This document shows positions 7,263-14,153 of a stretch of DNA of 29,776 nucleotides, piece after piece. The notes under the pieces were generated by a model that saw nothing but the letters and a program-made list of their open reading frames with translations, had not been told where the DNA came from and searched no databases. How positions within the stretch are numbered: the stretch's first letter is position 1; each line of letters starts with the position of its first letter. The stretch is from Candidatus Neomicrothrix sp. UBA672. Its GTDB lineage: Bacteria > Actinomycetota > Acidimicrobiia > Acidimicrobiales > MedAcidi-G1. Both the position numbers and the translations under genes were made by a program. The stretch covers positions 3,338 to 33,113 of the forward strand of contig DBNM01000177.1 of the NCBI GenBank assembly GCA_002299135.1, in the 5' to 3' direction.

Positions 7263-8714
7263 ATGAAAAATTTTTTATTTCTGTTTACCTTCATATTTCT
7301 AATTGCAGCGTGCAAAGTTGAAAGCTCAGTATCTGTAAATGTTGAAGATGACGGCACAGGCAGTGTGGAGGTTTTGGTTGAACTTGACGATGAGGCAAGT
7401 CGTCTAATAGGAGATATAGAAAAACAGCTTCGAACAGAAGATCTAGATTCTTCTGGTTGGGAAGTTTCCTTACCTGAGAACTTTGAAGAGAAATCTAATG
7501 TAGTTGTTTCAGCAGCAAAAAATTTTACAGATGCAGCTTCTTTGGTCAACGTTTTAGAAGAGATTGCAGGACCGTCAGTTTTTTCTGAAATAAGTCTTTC
7601 GAGTGAAAAATCATTTGCTAAGAAACTATGGACAATCGACGGAAAGATCGATCTTTCAGAGGGGCTTGCTTTATTCTCTGATCCTGCTTTAGATGAAGTA
7701 TTGGGAGGGAATCTTTTTGGAAGAAGCATAGAGGACCTTTCTTTTTTATCTGGCTGTGATGAGATTTGTGATCCCGCTGGTTCATTTTTAATGAATTTTT
7801 CAGTTTCATTACCCGGCACTAAAGAAAGCGAGTTGAATAATGACGTATGGACAGTCCCTTTAGGTGATCCAACTTCAACACCTTTTTCAAGTTTCTCTAC
7901 GGTTGACTATCCAAAACCAAAGGCGTGGAGAACAGTTGCATACGTTTTTTTTGGTGCTGCTTTATTGTTTTTAATCTTTAGAGGTTTCAGGAATTTCACT
8001 TCGATTTCTCGAATTGGAAGAAATTCTGAAAATCCAAAGAAACGTAATAAAACTTCAGAGATTATTGAAAATGTTCCGACAAAACAGAATCAAGAAACTG
8101 ATATGAGCATCAAACTTGTTGTAGTTGGAGGGAAAGGGGTTATCTGGGATGGAGGAGCTGACCCAGAAGGATTACTAGTTCCTTTCGTAAGAGAAAATGG
8201 TGGATTAGTTGATGCAGATGAAATCGCTGATCGCTATAGGTCAGCGAGTTTAGGCCAATTAAGTTCTGAAGAGTTTTGGGAAAGTGTTGGGCTCGAAGGC
8301 AACCCAGATGACATTGATGCTCAGTATTTAAATCTTGTTCGCCTTAGACCTGACGCAGTACCATTTTTAGATCAAATGAAACAGCGTGGAATTCCAGTCG
8401 CTTGTATCACTAATTCTGTTTTATCGTGGTCTCAGCAATTGCGTGAACGGCTGGGCGTTGAAGATCAGATTCAACACTGGGTTGTTAGTGGAGAATACGG
8501 TGTCAGAAAACCGAGCAACTCTATATTTGAAGCTCTAAGGCGTCTAACAGGTGTTTCTTTTTCAAACATGCTTCTTGTGGATTCTGATATAGCAACTTTA
8601 GAGGCGGCTCGAGGTCTTGGAATGTCAACAGTTTTGATGCAAAGTCAGGTGCCGGTCCCAAGCGGTTTCACACATCCAAAGATTGAAGGTTTTGCCGAAC
8701 TGTTTGGGCAATAA
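7263..8714 (+). CDS. LppM-like lipoprotein / transmembrane / degenerate HAD-like domain fusion
   Basis: One uninterrupted frame of 483 residues joins three parts. Residues 1-17 form a lipoprotein signal with lipobox LIAAC (acylated Cys17). Residues about 18-215 resemble the extracytoplasmic LppM/DUF3153 domain of actinobacteria (VNVEDDGTGSVEVLVELDD). A hydrophobic helix follows at about 224-242, then a basic, disordered linker. From about 281 a HAD-superfamily fold begins. The HAD part keeps motif II (CITNS), motif III (GVRKPSNSIFEALRR) and a motif IV-like LLVDSDIATLEAARGLGM. Motif I reads VVVGGKGVIWDGG, so the nucleophilic Asp is Gly289 and the domain is probably catalytically dead. The topology implies an outer lipid-anchored domain and a cytoplasmic HAD domain. 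ATG 8103 (Met281) could instead start a separate HAD protein, but it lacks a good ribosome binding site. Confidence 0.8.
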   Translation: MKNFLFLFTFIFLIAACKVESSVSVNVEDDGTGSVEVLVELDDEASRLIGDIEKQLRTEDLDSSGWEVSLPENFEEKSNVVVSAAKNFTDAASLVNVLEEIAGPSVFSEISLSSEKSFAKKLWTIDGKIDLSEGLALFSDPALDEVLGGNLFGRSIEDLSFLSGCDEICDPAGSFLMNFSVSLPGTKESELNNDVWTVPLGDPTSTPFSSFSTVDYPKPKAWRTVAYVFFGAALLFLIFRGFRNFTSISRIGRNSENPKKRNKTSEIIENVPTKQNQETDMSIKLVVVGGKGVIWDGGADPEGLLVPFVRENGGLVDADEIADRYRSASLGQLSSEEFWESVGLEGNPDDIDAQYLNLVRLRPDAVPFLDQMKQRGIPVACITNSVLSWSQQLRERLGVEDQIQHWVVSGEYGVRKPSNSIFEALRRLTGVSFSNMLLVDSDIATLEAARGLGMSTVLMQSQVPVPSGFTHPKIEGFAELFGQ

Positions 8715-8748
8715 AACTAATTCTTTTCCCTGCTAATAAGATTAATAG

Positions 8749-9411
8749 ATGCAAATAACACTCCCTTCAGGCACAAATGCAGTAATCGAAAAATCTGTTT
8801 CAAATAGAAGAGAACTGGGTCTTGTTGTTATCCCAGACGTCATGGGCCTGCGTCCTTTGTTTTACGACATGGTTAAGCGTTTAGCTGCAGAGTGGAATAT
8901 AACCGTTTGTTCTTTTGAGCTTTATCCCGAGTTAGAGCATTTAAATGTAGAAGAAAGACTTGGAGCGGCTTCCAGACTGGAAGATACCCGAGTGATAGGT
9001 GATGCAATAGAAGCAGCCGATGCAATCCAGAGCGACCAGGTTGCGATTTTGGGGTTTTGCATGGGGGGCATGTATACATTGAAAACTGTTTCTTCTCAGA
9101 GGTTTTCCAAACATTGTTCTTTTTATGGAATGGTTAGAGTGCCGGAAGCTTGGAAATCAGAAAGTCAGTCAGAGCCTATTTCTTGTTTGCAGAAAGGTGA
9201 TGCTGATTCTGTTTTAGCGATTGTGGGAAGCGAGGATAATTGGACACCAAAAGAAGATGTAGATCTTTTGTCTTCAACAGGAGTTACGGTGGTCAGTTAC
9301 AAAGGAGCTGATCACGGGTTTGCACACGACTCATCGAGACCTGCCCATCGTCCATTAGATGCTGCAGATGCATGGATGAAGGCGAAAGACTGGATATTGG
9401 GCGAAAGCTAA
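8749..9411 (+). CDS. Dienelactone hydrolase family protein
   Basis: Alpha/beta hydrolase of 220 residues. The catalytic triad of the dienelactone hydrolase family is visible: nucleophile Cys104 in GFCMGG, Asp163 in GSEDNWTP, and His189 in GADHGF. The N-terminal VVIPDVMGL segment fits the usual strand and oxyanion loop. True dienelactone hydrolases open 4-carboxymethylenebutenolides, but many homologues act on unknown esters and no chlorocatechol genes are nearby. The substrate is therefore unknown. It begins 34 bases after the HAD-fusion gene on the same strand. Its stop codon overlaps the stop of the convergent Crp-type regulator by 3 bases. Confidence 0.88.
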   Translation: MQITLPSGTNAVIEKSVSNRRELGLVVIPDVMGLRPLFYDMVKRLAAEWNITVCSFELYPELEHLNVEERLGAASRLEDTRVIGDAIEAADAIQSDQVAILGFCMGGMYTLKTVSSQRFSKHCSFYGMVRVPEAWKSESQSEPISCLQKGDADSVLAIVGSEDNWTPKEDVDLLSSTGVTVVSYKGADHGFAHDSSRPAHRPLDAADAWMKAKDWILGES

Positions 9412-10079
9412 CGTGAACGTATCGTAAGTTGTTCGCGATCGGTAATTCTGTATGTGCGGTCGAATTGCTCAATCCACCCGAGTTTAATGAACGAAGCTAT
9501 TGCTTTATTAACCCTTTCTCTCGATGCCCCAACCATTCCGGCCAGTTCTTCTTGAGTTACTGGTAACGAAAATTCATCTTCATTATCAGAAATTTCAAGA
9601 AGTCTTTTTGCTGTTCTTCCAGTCACATCTAGAAAAACAGAGTCAGCTAAGACTTCATCCATATTTCTTAACCGGGCGACAAGCATTGTGACTACTTCCC
9701 ACAGTTGGGATGGGTCTTTTTCGTAGAGTTTTTTTATGGGTTCAAAAGGGACTTCGATCACGCATGACTCTTCCAATGCTCGAGCTTCCGCTGATCTTCC
9801 TCTGTTGTCAAATAAGCCCATTTCCCCGAAAAGATCGCCGTTTTCCATAAGAGCTACAACCGATTCTTTGCCTATAAATGATTTATTCACAATGGCTATT
9901 CGACCGGATTCGACAAGAAAAAGAGAATCTGGTTTATCGTTTTCATGAAATAACACATCTCCCCGTAGCAAGTTTCTTTTTTCTGAGGCTTTTACTATTG
10001 CTTCAAGTTCTTTTTCGGTTAATTTGCCAAAAAGCATTGATTCAACAAAAAGGGTGTGATCTATCATTTCACAGGTCAT
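9408..10079 (-). CDS. Crp/Fnr-family transcriptional regulator
   Basis: A 223-residue regulator with an N-terminal cyclic-nucleotide-binding beta-roll (about 12-125) and a C-terminal winged helix. The phosphate-binding cassette FGEMGLFDNRGRSAEARA keeps Glu86, Arg95 and Ser96, the residues that contact cAMP in Crp, so cAMP binding is likely. There is no Fnr-type N-terminal cysteine cluster. The HTH is VTQEELAGMVGASRERVNKAI (about 169-189), matching the family recognition helix pattern SRERVNK. It is divergent from ispD across a 74-base gap and convergent with the hydrolase gene. The actinobacterial homologue GlxR/Crp is a global regulator; whether this one is global cannot be told from the sequence. 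Confidence 0.92.
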   Translation of the reverse strand: MTCEMIDHTLFVESMLFGKLTEKELEAIVKASEKRNLLRGDVLFHENDKPDSLFLVESGRIAIVNKSFIGKESVVALMENGDLFGEMGLFDNRGRSAEARALEESCVIEVPFEPIKKLYEKDPSQLWEVVTMLVARLRNMDEVLADSVFLDVTGRTAKRLLEISDNEDEFSLPVTQEELAGMVGASRERVNKAIASFIKLGWIEQFDRTYRITDREQLTIRSR

Positions 10080-10116
10080 GCTAATACGTAGAAACTATTT
10101 AGACGAAGCAAGGAAC

Positions 10117-10143
10117 TTGTTTAAATTTTATTTCAGCTATAAA
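10117..10143 (+). promoter_or_regulatory. Possible ispD promoter
   Basis: TTGTTT (10117-10122) and TATAAA (10138-10143) are 15 bases apart. The -10 ends only 10 bases before the ispD ATG, so the transcript would be nearly leaderless, which is common in actinobacteria. The -35 match and the spacing are both weak. Confidence 0.3.
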
Positions 10144-10153
10144 GGGCCTGTAT

Positions 10154-10804
10154 ATGAAAACTTGGACGATTTTAGTAGCTGCAGGAGAAGGATTCCGGTT
10201 TGGGAGCAGGAAACAGCTAGCAGAGCTTGCAGGAATGCCAGTTTTACTTCATTCTACTATTTCTGCTTCTTCTGTATCTGATGGGATAGTCGTCGTAACT
10301 GCAGAGGAAGATATCGAAGTAGTGGAAAGTTATCTTAAAAGCATTAATCAAGTCCATGAAGTAGTAAAAGGGGGAGCAACTAGATCCGAGTCTGTTAGAT
10401 GTGGACTGGAGAGGGTGCCGCATGATTGCGAGATGGTGATAGTGCATGATGGTGTGAGGCCTCTTGCTTCTCAAGAGCTATTTGAATCGGTTGTTGGAAA
10501 AATCAAAGATGGAGCGGAAGCCGTAGTGCCTGTAGTGTCGATAGCTGACTCATTGCGGTCTGTTAATGGCAAGCAGATAAATCGAGATGAAGTGGTTTCT
10601 GTTCAGACACCACAGGCATTCAAAGCACCTTTATTACGTGAAGCCTATTTAAGTGGCGAAGATGCTACTGACGATGCTTCACTAGTCGAATTAGTAGGTG
10701 GAACAATTGATTTTGTAGATGGAGATATAAGCAATTTAAAGATTACAGTTAGCTCAGATTTATTAATCGCTGAACAGTTTTTAATTGCCAGAAAATCCAA
10801 TTAG
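10154..10804 (+). CDS. ispD: 2-C-methyl-D-erythritol 4-phosphate cytidylyltransferase IspD
   Basis: Transfers CMP from CTP to methylerythritol phosphate, the third step of the MEP isoprenoid pathway. The 216-residue protein shows the nucleotide-binding loop AAGEGFRFGSRKQ (residues 9-21; Arg and Lys conserved), VKGGATRSESVRCGL, the metal/CTP-binding VHDGVRPL, and VQTPQAF followed by ATDDASLVE near the C-terminus. All are hallmark segments. It ends 5-11 bases before ispF, the usual actinobacterial pair. The divergent neighbour is the Crp-type regulator rather than carD, which precedes ispD in Mycobacterium. Confidence 0.96.
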   Translation: MKTWTILVAAGEGFRFGSRKQLAELAGMPVLLHSTISASSVSDGIVVVTAEEDIEVVESYLKSINQVHEVVKGGATRSESVRCGLERVPHDCEMVIVHDGVRPLASQELFESVVGKIKDGAEAVVPVVSIADSLRSVNGKQINRDEVVSVQTPQAFKAPLLREAYLSGEDATDDASLVELVGGTIDFVDGDISNLKITVSSDLLIAEQFLIARKSN

Positions 10805-10815
10805 ATAGGATGGTT

Positions 10816-11292
10816 ATGTCTACTTTTAGAATAGGACAAGGTTTTGATGTTCATCCTTTTTCCGAGGATCCTGACCGTCCTTTAATTATTGGAGGGGAAA
10901 TCTTGCCTGGTCCAGGCTTAGACGGGCACAGTGATGCCGACCTGTTAACTCATGCAATAGCTGACGCATTATTAGGGGCTGCTGATCTGGGTGATATAGG
11001 TCAACGGTTCCCTGATACAGATCCCTCTTTTTCAAATGCGAATAGTGTGGAGTTGCTTAAAAATGTTATCGAACTGTTAGATGGAGAAGGCTGGGAGATA
11101 TGCAATGTAGATTGCAATGTAATTTTAGAAGTTCCTAAATTGTCGCCATACAAAAATAGTATTCAAGACCGACTGTCGAAAATATTAAATGCTCCTGTCA
11201 CAGTTAAAGGTCGAAGATCGGAAGGTTTGGGTTTCATAGGAAAAGGGGAAGGTGCTGCTTGTCTAGCAGTTGCTCTTATATCCAAATCATGA
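10816..11292 (+). CDS. ispF: 2-C-methyl-D-erythritol 2,4-cyclodiphosphate synthase IspF
   Basis: Cyclises CDP-methylerythritol 2-phosphate, releasing CMP, in the MEP pathway. It acts as a homotrimer with zinc. The metal ligands are visible in GFDVH (Asp11, His13) and in DLLTHAI (His46). GHSDAD, GDIGQRFPDTDP and the C-terminal GLGFIGKGEG are conserved. I chose ATG 10816, giving 158 residues, because AGGA at 10807-10810 is well spaced for it. ATG 10810 would add two residues but has no ribosome binding site. The stop overlaps the rlmB start as ATGA, which suggests coupled translation. The cysS gene found between ispF and rlmB in Mycobacterium is absent. Confidence 0.96.
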   Translation: MSTFRIGQGFDVHPFSEDPDRPLIIGGEILPGPGLDGHSDADLLTHAIADALLGAADLGDIGQRFPDTDPSFSNANSVELLKNVIELLDGEGWEICNVDCNVILEVPKLSPYKNSIQDRLSKILNAPVTVKGRRSEGLGFIGKGEGAACLAVALISKS

Positions 11293-12122
11293 ATAAGAAA
11301 CGTAACTATAAAGGCAATTCAAGAAGCAATAAAGGTCAGAGGGGGACTACGCCCATACGGCATCACAGGTCTCAACAAAAAGTGTTATCAGGGGATCAAG
11401 TTGAAGGTCGACAAGCCGTACGAGAATTACTAATTGCAGGGACTCGTAAAACTCGCGAAGTTTTTTTAGCTGGAGATCTTGATGATGCCCCAATATTGGA
11501 TGACATCATTGATTTAGCTGATGAGGCAAAAGTGCCAATAAAAGAAATCCCTCGAGGGCGTTTTGAATCAATGGCTAAGACGGAGTCTCCCCAAGGTGTT
11601 GTTGCCTTAGCGGCACCTTTGCCTAATTATGAAATAGAGGAATTGATTGAGTCAAAAGTAAGCGACCCAAAACCTTTTTTACTTGTTGTGGATGGAGTTA
11701 CTGACCCTGGGAATTTAGGAGCTATTTTACGTTCGGCTGAATGCGCAGGTATTACAGGGGTGATACTTCCAAGACATCGTTCGGCCAGAGTAACTCCAGC
11801 TGTAGCTAAGACTGCGGCAGGAGCTATTGAGCATCTTAGAATTGCTACAGCAAGCGGTATACCAGCTGCGCTTGGACGTTTAAGAGAGTCAGGAATCTGG
11901 TTAGTAGGACTGGATGCAGGAGGCTCTACACCCCTTTATGATCTAAAAATTGCAGATCAGCCAATTGCATTGATTTTGGGTTCGGAAGGACGCGGTTTGT
12001 CAAGATTAACTAGAGAGCGTTGTGACGAATTGGTTCACATACCACTTCAAGGGGTTCTGTCTTCACTGAATGTATCTACAGCAGCAGCTATAGCTGCTTT
12101 TGAAGTATCGCGACACCGTTAA
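11289..12122 (+). CDS. rlmB: TrmH/RlmB-family 23S rRNA 2'-O-methyltransferase
   Basis: SPOUT-class RNA 2'-O-ribose methyltransferase of 277 residues. A basic, disordered N-terminus (about 1-33) precedes the L30e-like substrate-binding domain (VEGRQAVRELLIAG) and the SPOUT knot. Motif 1 is DPGNLGAILRSAECAG, motif 2 is LILGSEGRGLS, and motif 3 is IPLQGVLSSLNVSTAAAIA. RlmB of E. coli methylates G2251 of 23S rRNA. The family also contains other rRNA and resistance-type enzymes, so the exact target is inferred. ATG 11289 overlaps the ispF stop by 4 bases and gives the natural N-terminus. An upstream in-frame start at 11259 lies inside ispF and is unlikely. Confidence 0.92.
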   Translation: MNKKRNYKGNSRSNKGQRGTTPIRHHRSQQKVLSGDQVEGRQAVRELLIAGTRKTREVFLAGDLDDAPILDDIIDLADEAKVPIKEIPRGRFESMAKTESPQGVVALAAPLPNYEIEELIESKVSDPKPFLLVVDGVTDPGNLGAILRSAECAGITGVILPRHRSARVTPAVAKTAAGAIEHLRIATASGIPAALGRLRESGIWLVGLDAGGSTPLYDLKIADQPIALILGSEGRGLSRLTRERCDELVHIPLQGVLSSLNVSTAAAIAAFEVSRHR

Positions 12123-12128
12123 CTTTTG

Positions 12129-12202
12129 AGCCCGAGATCGGATTCGAACCGATGACCTGCCGCTTACAAGGCGGCTGCTCTGGCCAACTGAGCTACTCGG
12201 GC
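12129..12202 (-). tRNA. tRNA-Thr (anticodon UGU)
   Basis: The minus strand folds into a complete 74-base cloverleaf. The acceptor stem is GCCCGAG/CTCGGGC and the D stem GCTC/GAGC. The anticodon arm is GCCGC with loop CTTGTAA and GCGGC, giving anticodon TGT. The variable loop is AGGTC, and the T arm is ATCGG-TTCGAAT-CCGAT. The discriminator is T and CCA is not encoded. It reads ACA (and probably other ACN) codons. It lies 6 bases after rlmB on the opposite strand. Confidence 0.96.
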
Positions 12203-12306
12203 ATTAATTGATCTAGAGCTAAGATAGCAAACTATCAGGGGGTACTTGATTATGATCCTTTATCGGAGGATGATTTGGTATAGGTTTAGATTCAAGAGAG
12301 AAGAGA

Positions 12307-12369
12307 ATGGTGATTATAAAAAGTCCTAGTCGGCAGCAGAATGCAATCGATGGAAAAGGCAGACAATGA
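12307..12369 (+). other. Possible 20-codon upstream ORF before the LytR_C gene
   Basis: ATG 12307 opens a 20-codon frame whose TGA (12367-12369) overlaps the ATG of the next gene as ATGA. It is preceded by purine-rich GAGAGAAGAGA. The predicted peptide is basic and unfamiliar. In Mycobacterium a DUF3263 gene precedes the LytR_C gene, but I cannot show that this is a remnant of one. The rest of the intergenic region 12203-12306 shows only a small hairpin (12223-12236). Confidence 0.2.
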
Positions 12370-12992
12370 GTATCCAATCACCATTAGGGGGAAAGGGTAT
12401 AGCACCCAGCAATGCATCTGCCGCTCCCAGAGCATTTCTACTAATTTTTGTAGCAGTTGTTCTCGGTCTCGTAATCTTGTGGAAGGGTTTAGATGACAAC
12501 CCGCAGAACGCCGTTTCAAATGCTTCAGGCTCATCTGACCAGACGGCACAGATGACAGAGGAACAACCTGCCGATTTGCCACCTTTGGATGTTCCGGAAA
12601 TTTCAACAACTACTGTTGCGGTAGTTGAAACAACAACCACAACAAGCCAACCACCATTGCCGACTAAACCTCCAAGTACGGTAAAGGTGCTTGTATTGAA
12701 TGGTTCTGGTGTAGGGGGAGCTGCAGGAGCAGTTACAAATCTTCTCAAACCTCATGGATATACAACCTTGTCACCCGCTAATGGGAACAAAGACGAAAAG
12801 TCTTGGGTTTACTACAAACCTGAATTCTCACCTGATGCAAAAGGTGTAACGGATATTCTCAAAATAATGCCTGACTTACTTACTTCCTTTCCAACTAATG
12901 GACTGTCTGTACCTGAAGGAAGTATTGACAGAGTTTCAACTGCAGATGTAATCGTATTTCTGGGATCTGATAAAGAGATTTACGGTTCGTAA
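12366..12992 (+). CDS. LytR C-terminal (LytR_C) domain membrane protein
   Basis: A 208-residue protein with a short cytoplasmic N-terminus and one transmembrane helix (about 22-40, rich in Leu/Val/Phe). A low-complexity Thr/Pro/Ser-rich linker (about 75-105, including a run of threonines) follows, then a C-terminal LytR_C domain beginning VKVLVLNGSGVGGAAGAV. LytR_C is found as an appendage of LytR-CpsA-Psr cell-wall ligases and as stand-alone actinobacterial proteins, where it is extracytoplasmic. Its biochemical role is not settled. The catalytic LCP domain is absent. The start has GGAAAAGG as a ribosome binding site. The next gene begins 2 bases after its stop. Confidence 0.85.
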   Translation: MSIQSPLGGKGIAPSNASAAPRAFLLIFVAVVLGLVILWKGLDDNPQNAVSNASGSSDQTAQMTEEQPADLPPLDVPEISTTTVAVVETTTTTSQPPLPTKPPSTVKVLVLNGSGVGGAAGAVTNLLKPHGYTTLSPANGNKDEKSWVYYKPEFSPDAKGVTDILKIMPDLLTSFPTNGLSVPEGSIDRVSTADVIVFLGSDKEIYGS

Positions 12993-12994
12993 AG

Positions 12995-13987
12995 GTGCGG
13001 GTTTTAGCCGCTCCAGATAAGTTTCGCGGTTCTTTAACCGCACTAGAAGTTGCTGGTGCGATCAACAAAGCAGTAAATAGATCCGGCGGGATTCCTACAG
13101 GTGCTCCGATGGCAGATGGAGGTGAAGGCACTCTGGAAGTTCTTGGAGGCCCTAATCGCACAACGACTGTCACTGGACCTTCAGGTGGACCGGTGAAAGC
13201 AGAATGGAGATTAGCTGGTAAAACAGCAGTAATTGAAGTGGCTAGAGTATCGGGTCTGACGTTAGCAGGAGGACCAGAAAATAATGATCCATTAGAAGCC
13301 ACAACAAAAGGTACTGGCGAGTTGATTCGCTGTGCTTTGGAACAAGGCGCTAAACGTATAATCGTTGGTCTTGGTGGCTCCGCCAGTACAGATGGAGGAC
13401 TTGGAGCTTTAAAAGCTATGGGTTCACTTGCTCGCTATAAAGGTATTGAACTCATAGCAGCTTGTGATGTCCGAACAGACTTCCTTTCTTCAGCTGACTC
13501 TTTCGCTGCTCAGAAAGGAGCCACTCCTACGCAGATAAAGTTTCTTAATCGGCGTTTGCAACGGCTTGTACAGGTTTATGAAGAAGATTATAAAGTTTCT
13601 GTTGAAGAAGTACCAGGAGGTGGAGCGGCCGGAGGGCTTGCAGGAGGACTACTTGTTGCTGGAGCCAAATTAGTTGACGGGTTTGATTTTATTGCTCAAG
13701 AAATTGGTCTTGATGAAATGATTCTTGAATCTGACATAGTGATTACAGGTGAGGGTCATCTCGATAAGACATCTTTTGAAGGGAAAGTTGTTTCAGGTGT
13801 CTGTCGTTATGCAGATGCAGCTTCAGTTCCAGTTTTTGTAATTGCAGGTGCAATTAGTGCTGAAGTAGCTGAAAAAGTTGACTGTGTTTCTCTAATAGAA
13901 ACTTTTGGTGAAGAGCGTGCTTTTTCAGAAACAGAATTATGTATTGAGAAACTGGTAACTGAACGCATAGAGTCATTATCGCGATAA
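12995..13987 (+). CDS. Glycerate kinase (GlxK/GarK family)
   Basis: Phosphorylates D-glycerate, usually to 2-phosphoglycerate in this family, feeding it into lower glycolysis. Recognised from the N-terminal APDKFRGSLTALEVA, MADGGEGT near residue 43, GLGGSASTDGGLGAL near 126, PGGGAAGGLAGGLL near 207, and ITGEGHLDKTSFEGKV near 249. At 330 residues it is somewhat shorter than the typical 370-380, with the C-terminal part trimmed. It starts at GTG 12995, two bases after the LytR_C gene, where the conserved N-terminus begins. A role in glyoxylate or serine-type metabolism is possible but not supported by the immediate neighbours. Confidence 0.92.
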   Translation: MRVLAAPDKFRGSLTALEVAGAINKAVNRSGGIPTGAPMADGGEGTLEVLGGPNRTTTVTGPSGGPVKAEWRLAGKTAVIEVARVSGLTLAGGPENNDPLEATTKGTGELIRCALEQGAKRIIVGLGGSASTDGGLGALKAMGSLARYKGIELIAACDVRTDFLSSADSFAAQKGATPTQIKFLNRRLQRLVQVYEEDYKVSVEEVPGGGAAGGLAGGLLVAGAKLVDGFDFIAQEIGLDEMILESDIVITGEGHLDKTSFEGKVVSGVCRYADAASVPVFVIAGAISAEVAEKVDCVSLIETFGEERAFSETELCIEKLVTERIESLSR

Positions 13988-14075
13988 CAGCTTTCTTTGA
14001 AAAATGTTCAAAAACTTGGTTTTCTAGGTGTTTTGGAGTCAAAAAGGTTGGTTTTTTCTCCTTAGCATGATTGGA

Positions 14076-14102
14076 TTAGCAGTCTAAGCAGAAGAGTGCC
14101 AG
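14076..14102 (+). promoter_or_regulatory. CIRCE-like HrcA operator upstream of groEL
   Basis: TTAGCAGTC (14076-14084), nine bases, then GAGTGCCAG (14094-14102). Compared with the CIRCE consensus TTAGCACTC-N9-GAGTGCTAA, the left arm matches 8 of 9 positions and the right arm 7 of 9, with the exact 9-base spacer. A -10-like TATAAC follows at 14109-14114. A second overlapping inverted repeat, AGTGC-CAGA-GCACT (14095-14108), is also present. The position before groEL supports repression by HrcA. Confidence 0.65.
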
Positions 14103-14153
14103 AGCACTTATAACATGAAATCTGCTTCAATTCTTTGATGAAAGGCTTGCTTA

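Noticed and set aside
7226..7819. 197-codon minus-strand open frame
   Set aside because: It lies antisense to the lipoprotein fusion, is low-complexity Ser/Lys-rich, and has no recognisable domain; it is a shadow frame.
12223..12236. GATAG-CAAA-CTATC hairpin near the tRNA
   Set aside because: Only 5 bp with no T run on either strand; too weak to call.
13996..14012. TTTGAA-AAATG-TTCAAA hairpin after glycerate kinase as terminator
   Set aside because: The stem is 6 bp and A/T-rich, with no following T run.
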